Shown here one piece after another: positions 61,633 to 64,000 of a DNA stretch of 64,000 nucleotides; the first letter of the stretch is position 1, and each line of letters begins with the position of its first letter. The stretch is from Myxococcales bacterium (GTDB lineage: Bacteria; Myxococcota_A; Polyangia; Polyangiales; Polyangiaceae), in the NCBI GenBank assembly GCA_004193285.1, contig SECP01000024.1, forward strand, positions 52,284 through 116,283, written 5' to 3'. Made by a program: the position numbers and the translations under genes. The notes below the pieces were generated by a model that was not told the DNA's origin, did not search any database, and worked only from the letters and a program-made list of their open reading frames with translations.

Positions 61633-62121
61633 TTCCCACTAATTTCCATCATCCCGCTACCTTACGCGCAAAGAATCTGGGCATGGGAACGGGCGGGTAT
61701 CACGCGCGGCGCGAGTGTGCTGACGGGCGTCGCGATGAAAAGCTGCGCCGGCGGGTTACGGCGTGATGCGCCTGCCAGCGGAGTTGGTGCTCCGCGCACC
61801 GGCGGAGGCGATTGCGCTTGTGCAGCGCGCGCTCACGCATGAGTAACGTGAGGCCAGGCGGCTGGGCGCGCCCTGGCTGGTGTGCCCTTTCGGATTTCAG
61901 AGAGCTGCGCTGCGATGGCTCAAGAGGCGCAGCGGCATGGGAGTGGCGTGCGAGAAGCTAGCCTGACTGTCGTCTGCCAGAAACGTATGTAGTGTTAGCG
62001 GCGCGCCATGGCAGCTCATAAGAGCGGCAGCGCACATCTTGCATCATCGTGAGGCCGCGTGATTTTGGCCCGGTCGAGCTTTTGGGGACAGCACGTGTTG
62101 AGTTTTGCGGATAGCACGTCC
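61633..62121. other. Gene-free tract between immunity gene and decayed gene
   Basis: 489 bp with no intact gene. On the plus strand a 26-codon frame from 61767 (MRLPAELVLRAPAEAIALV) and, beyond its stop, EARRLGAPWLVCPFGFQRAALRWLKRR look like scraps of coding sequence. No repeats, hairpins or tRNA seen. Confidence 0.4.
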
Positions 62122-62337
62122 CTAACCTGCTGGCAGGGGGACTGCCCGATAAGCCAAGGCGAGGTCGACGACCTCTTCGGCCGTCAGTTCCCTTTCGTGG
62201 TGATAGATAAGATCTGTCGCTGCCGGGTGCGGAACACGTGACTTGAATTCATCCATCCAATCGTTGATCTGTTGCTCGGTACCCTGACAGTCCATGATTC
62301 GGTTCACGAGGTCGATCAATTCGTCTCGGTCGCTCAT
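62122..62337 (-). CDS. E-colicin-type DNase immunity protein (Im2/7/8/9 family)
   Basis: 71 residues. ELIDLVNRIMDCQG, then DWMDEFKSRVPHPAATDLIYHH and EEVVDLALAYRAV align with Im9: the HPSGSDLIYYP helix-III region is HPAATDLIYHH here. It binds the DNase exosite and blocks DNA cleavage in siblings. It is shorter than Im9 (86) at the C-terminus. Start codon overlaps the RHS toxin stop (ATGA), so antidote and toxin are co-translated. Confidence 0.9.
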   Translation of the reverse strand: MSDRDELIDLVNRIMDCQGTEQQINDWMDEFKSRVPHPAATDLIYHHERELTAEEVVDLALAYRAVPLPAG

Positions 62338-64000
62338 TTGCCACCATGCAACATTTGATGATAACGGGGACTAACAATCTCTATATTTCCTAGATCAAAC
62401 ACGCCGCCACCGTTCTCAATTGGGACCTTGTGGTGCAGAATGTACGATTTCAACTTTCCATACTGCTGGGCGGCGGGCGCGATGGGAGCCAACCCCTGCT
62501 GGAGGCGGGCTAGATTAGCCCTTCCGAAACCCTTCGCAAGCGAAGGATCCGCACTGACGGCCTTCCAGAAGGCCTGACGGAACTCGTCGAAGTTCCCGAA
62601 GGTCATTCCTCGCAACCTCGCCGCTAGTTGCTCCGGCACTTGCGCGACGCTCCCCTGCGTTCCTCGGAAAACTAGCTCGTCGGCGGCGCTTGCTGGCTTG
62701 CCCTCCGCTTTTCCGGGACTGTTCCGTGTTTCGGTTGCAGACTTCTTCGCTGAAAGTTCCTTAGGTTTCGGGCCCGCGTTGGAGCCTTCATGAGGAAGGT
62801 TATTGCCCTGAGACATCATCAGGGCGGTGCCCTTGGCGGCATCAGCTGCGATCGCAGCCTTTGGCGCGGTGCTGGCCAATGCCTTTCCGGAAGCGACGAC
62901 GCCTTCCGCGGTGACCAACGCTCCGCCTTTGCCTAGGTCTTCCGCCGCGCCGGCCAGGGCTTTCGCGCCCCCGGTCCCAGCGCTCTTCAGTGCTGCCGCA
63001 CCCTCGAAAAGCGTTACCGTATCCGCGACGCCGAGCACAACGTCGACGCCACGGCTTGCAGCTTTCTTGGCGGCATCGGCGTCGCCCTCGATCACTGCCT
63101 TCGCCCCGTAGAACCCGACGTCCACGGCAGCGTCGGCGGTGTCCTCGACGAGCTGGACAGCCCCTTTGCCCACAGTTTTCAGAACGCCAGAGGCACCCTC
63201 CTTTTCGTAAAGTTCTTTGATGGCGCCCGGCGCTCGGAGAAAGGCGTCGCCGCGTTTCTCCAGGTTTTCGACGACTCCTTCAGCTACTGGGCTCTTCTTG
63301 ATTTGGTCATGGAGCCAAAGTGCTGCCCGCTCTCCCCAACTCCGGGGCTTTCTGCCATCGGGATCTTGAAGATTTATGGGATTGCCACCCACGTATGCAA
63401 AGAGGTTGAGACCCCCGCTTAAGCCCGCCGGATCTGCCGCGGTCCACCTGCCTAGCCAGGGCGCATAGTACCTCGCGCCGTGATAGTAAAGTCCAGTCTC
63501 GTCGTCCTTCTCTTTGCCTGTGTACCGATACCGCTTCGCGCTTACATCGGCGCTCCCGTCAGCGGTGTGGAACGCCGTTGACCCATATGGATGGTACTCC
63601 TCATAGCTGATGACATCGCCGCTCTCGTCCAGCTCGAGCGTTGCCGAGCCGAGATGATTATCGAGCTGAAACCTCCAGCGGCCCACCGGGTTGGCGACGC
63701 CCGCCGCGTCGCGCGTCTTGGTCTCGACCATGACGACGCGTCGCTGATCGTCCATGACGTGCAGGGTCTGCCGCTCTTCATCTGGTGCCGCGGTGACGGA
63801 GCCGGCCGTGTGCCGCCGGTAGACCTCGTAGCCACCGAGGTAGATGCGCTCCTCGATGAGTCCGTTGTGCACGTACACCTCACGGACCCGCTGTCCGGCA
63901 GCGTCGTAGGTGAAGTGGGTGTCCTGCCTGGAGCCCACTGACTTGAGCGTGTGCTTGAGTCGGTCGGCGTAGTCCCACTCCATGGCCGCGAGGTGCGGCA
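62334..64000 (-). CDS. RHS-repeat protein with C-terminal colicin-E-type HNH DNase (5' end beyond window)
   Basis: At least 555 residues, running off the right edge. The RHS core end is clear: HFTYDAAGQRVREVYVHNG, YTGKEKDDETGLYYHGARYY, WLGRWTAADPAG, then LFAYVGGNPINLQDPDG. A 230-residue Ala/Gly-rich variable helix region follows. The last about 115 residues are the pyocin/colicin DNase: LVFRGTQGSVAQVPEQL, FDEFRQAFWKAVSADPSLAKGF, then LHHKVPIENGG and SPRYHQMLHGGK, with the HNH histidines (HH, H-x3-H) intact. Secretion route (T6SS or other) is not shown. An Im-type immunity gene overlaps its stop. Confidence 0.93.
   Translation of the reverse strand, partial: PHLAAMEWDYADRLKHTLKSVGSRQDTHFTYDAAGQRVREVYVHNGLIEERIYLGGYEVYRRHTAGSVTAAPDEERQTLHVMDDQRRVVMVETKTRDAAGVANPVGRWRFQLDNHLGSATLELDESGDVISYEEYHPYGSTAFHTADGSADVSAKRYRYTGKEKDDETGLYYHGARYYAPWLGRWTAADPAGLSGGLNLFAYVGGNPINLQDPDGRKPRSWGERAALWLHDQIKKSPVAEGVVENLEKRGDAFLRAPGAIKELYEKEGASGVLKTVGKGAVQLVEDTADAAVDVGFYGAKAVIEGDADAAKKAASRGVDVVLGVADTVTLFEGAAALKSAGTGGAKALAGAAEDLGKGGALVTAEGVVASGKALASTAPKAAIAADAAKGTALMMSQGNNLPHEGSNAGPKPKELSAKKSATETRNSPGKAEGKPASAADELVFRGTQGSVAQVPEQLAARLRGMTFGNFDEFRQAFWKAVSADPSLAKGFGRANLARLQQGLAPIAPAAQQYGKLKSYILHHKVPIENGGGVFDLGNIEIVSPRYHQMLHGGK

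Overview
The window is high-GC, densely packed DNA from a myxobacterium, most likely of the Polyangiales/Sorangium side. The signs are: C-terminal tails of the MYXO-CTERM type (Cys-rich motif, one hydrophobic helix, Arg cluster) on three secreted proteins; Ser/Gly/Thr-rich lipoproteins; a TonB C-terminal domain fused to the front of a TonB-dependent receptor; a winged-helix regulator with a tetratricopeptide-like tail; and an RHS toxin locus surrounded by broken toxin and immunity genes. No rRNA, tRNA or CRISPR array was recognised.

Layout. 1-339: start of a PstS phosphate-binding lipoprotein (runs off the left edge). 563-7456 (minus): a three-gene operon of a one-module NRPS (C-A-PCP-SDR), pabA and a pabB-pabC fusion. 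The adenylation pocket reads AVKNIANDIK, has lost the usual Asp, and resembles pockets for p-aminobenzoate, the compound the two following genes make. 7745-11050: metE and divergent metR. 11140-17780: a winged-helix/TPR regulator, an SDR lacking its catalytic Lys, an ECF sigma factor with a SnoaL-like tail, a flavin monooxygenase, a VOC protein and a RibD-like reductase. 17840-21401: three genes coupled by ATGA overlaps (membrane protein of TMTC/PMT type, exported protein with HExxH, MYXO-CTERM protein). 21420-28392: a gene remnant, TetR/NmrA pair, secreted esterase, BI-1 membrane protein, RibD-like reductase and a deacetylase with an unknown partner. 28632-34852: orphan ParD, a coupled thioredoxin / lipase-maturation-factor / FeS-photolyase operon, PP2C phosphatase, DoxX and LysR. 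34909-39569: ArsR-controlled RND efflux system with visible operators.

39636-57869 is mainly envelope and secreted proteins: a TonB-dependent receptor, two metzincin proteases, a BNR-type propeller protein, two low-complexity surface proteins, a PhoX-like protein, and a coupled periplasmic haem/iron operon (di-haem DUF1111, imelysin, cytochrome P460). 57870-64000 is an RHS toxin locus with debris. The intact pair at the right edge is an RHS protein ending in an E-colicin-type HNH DNase, overlapped by its Im-type immunity gene. Downstream lie a decayed gene, a SUKH immunity-like gene, a 104-codon coupled gene, a Vsr-like DUF559 endonuclease with a duplicated stub, a large palindrome and a frameshifted formylglycine-generating-enzyme fragment.

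The two systems most worth following are the self-contained aminobenzoate NRPS operon and the RHS-DNase locus. In the latter, an immunity-like protein and a decayed neighbour share an unexplained VDQ-(L/I)-PCxxC tail.
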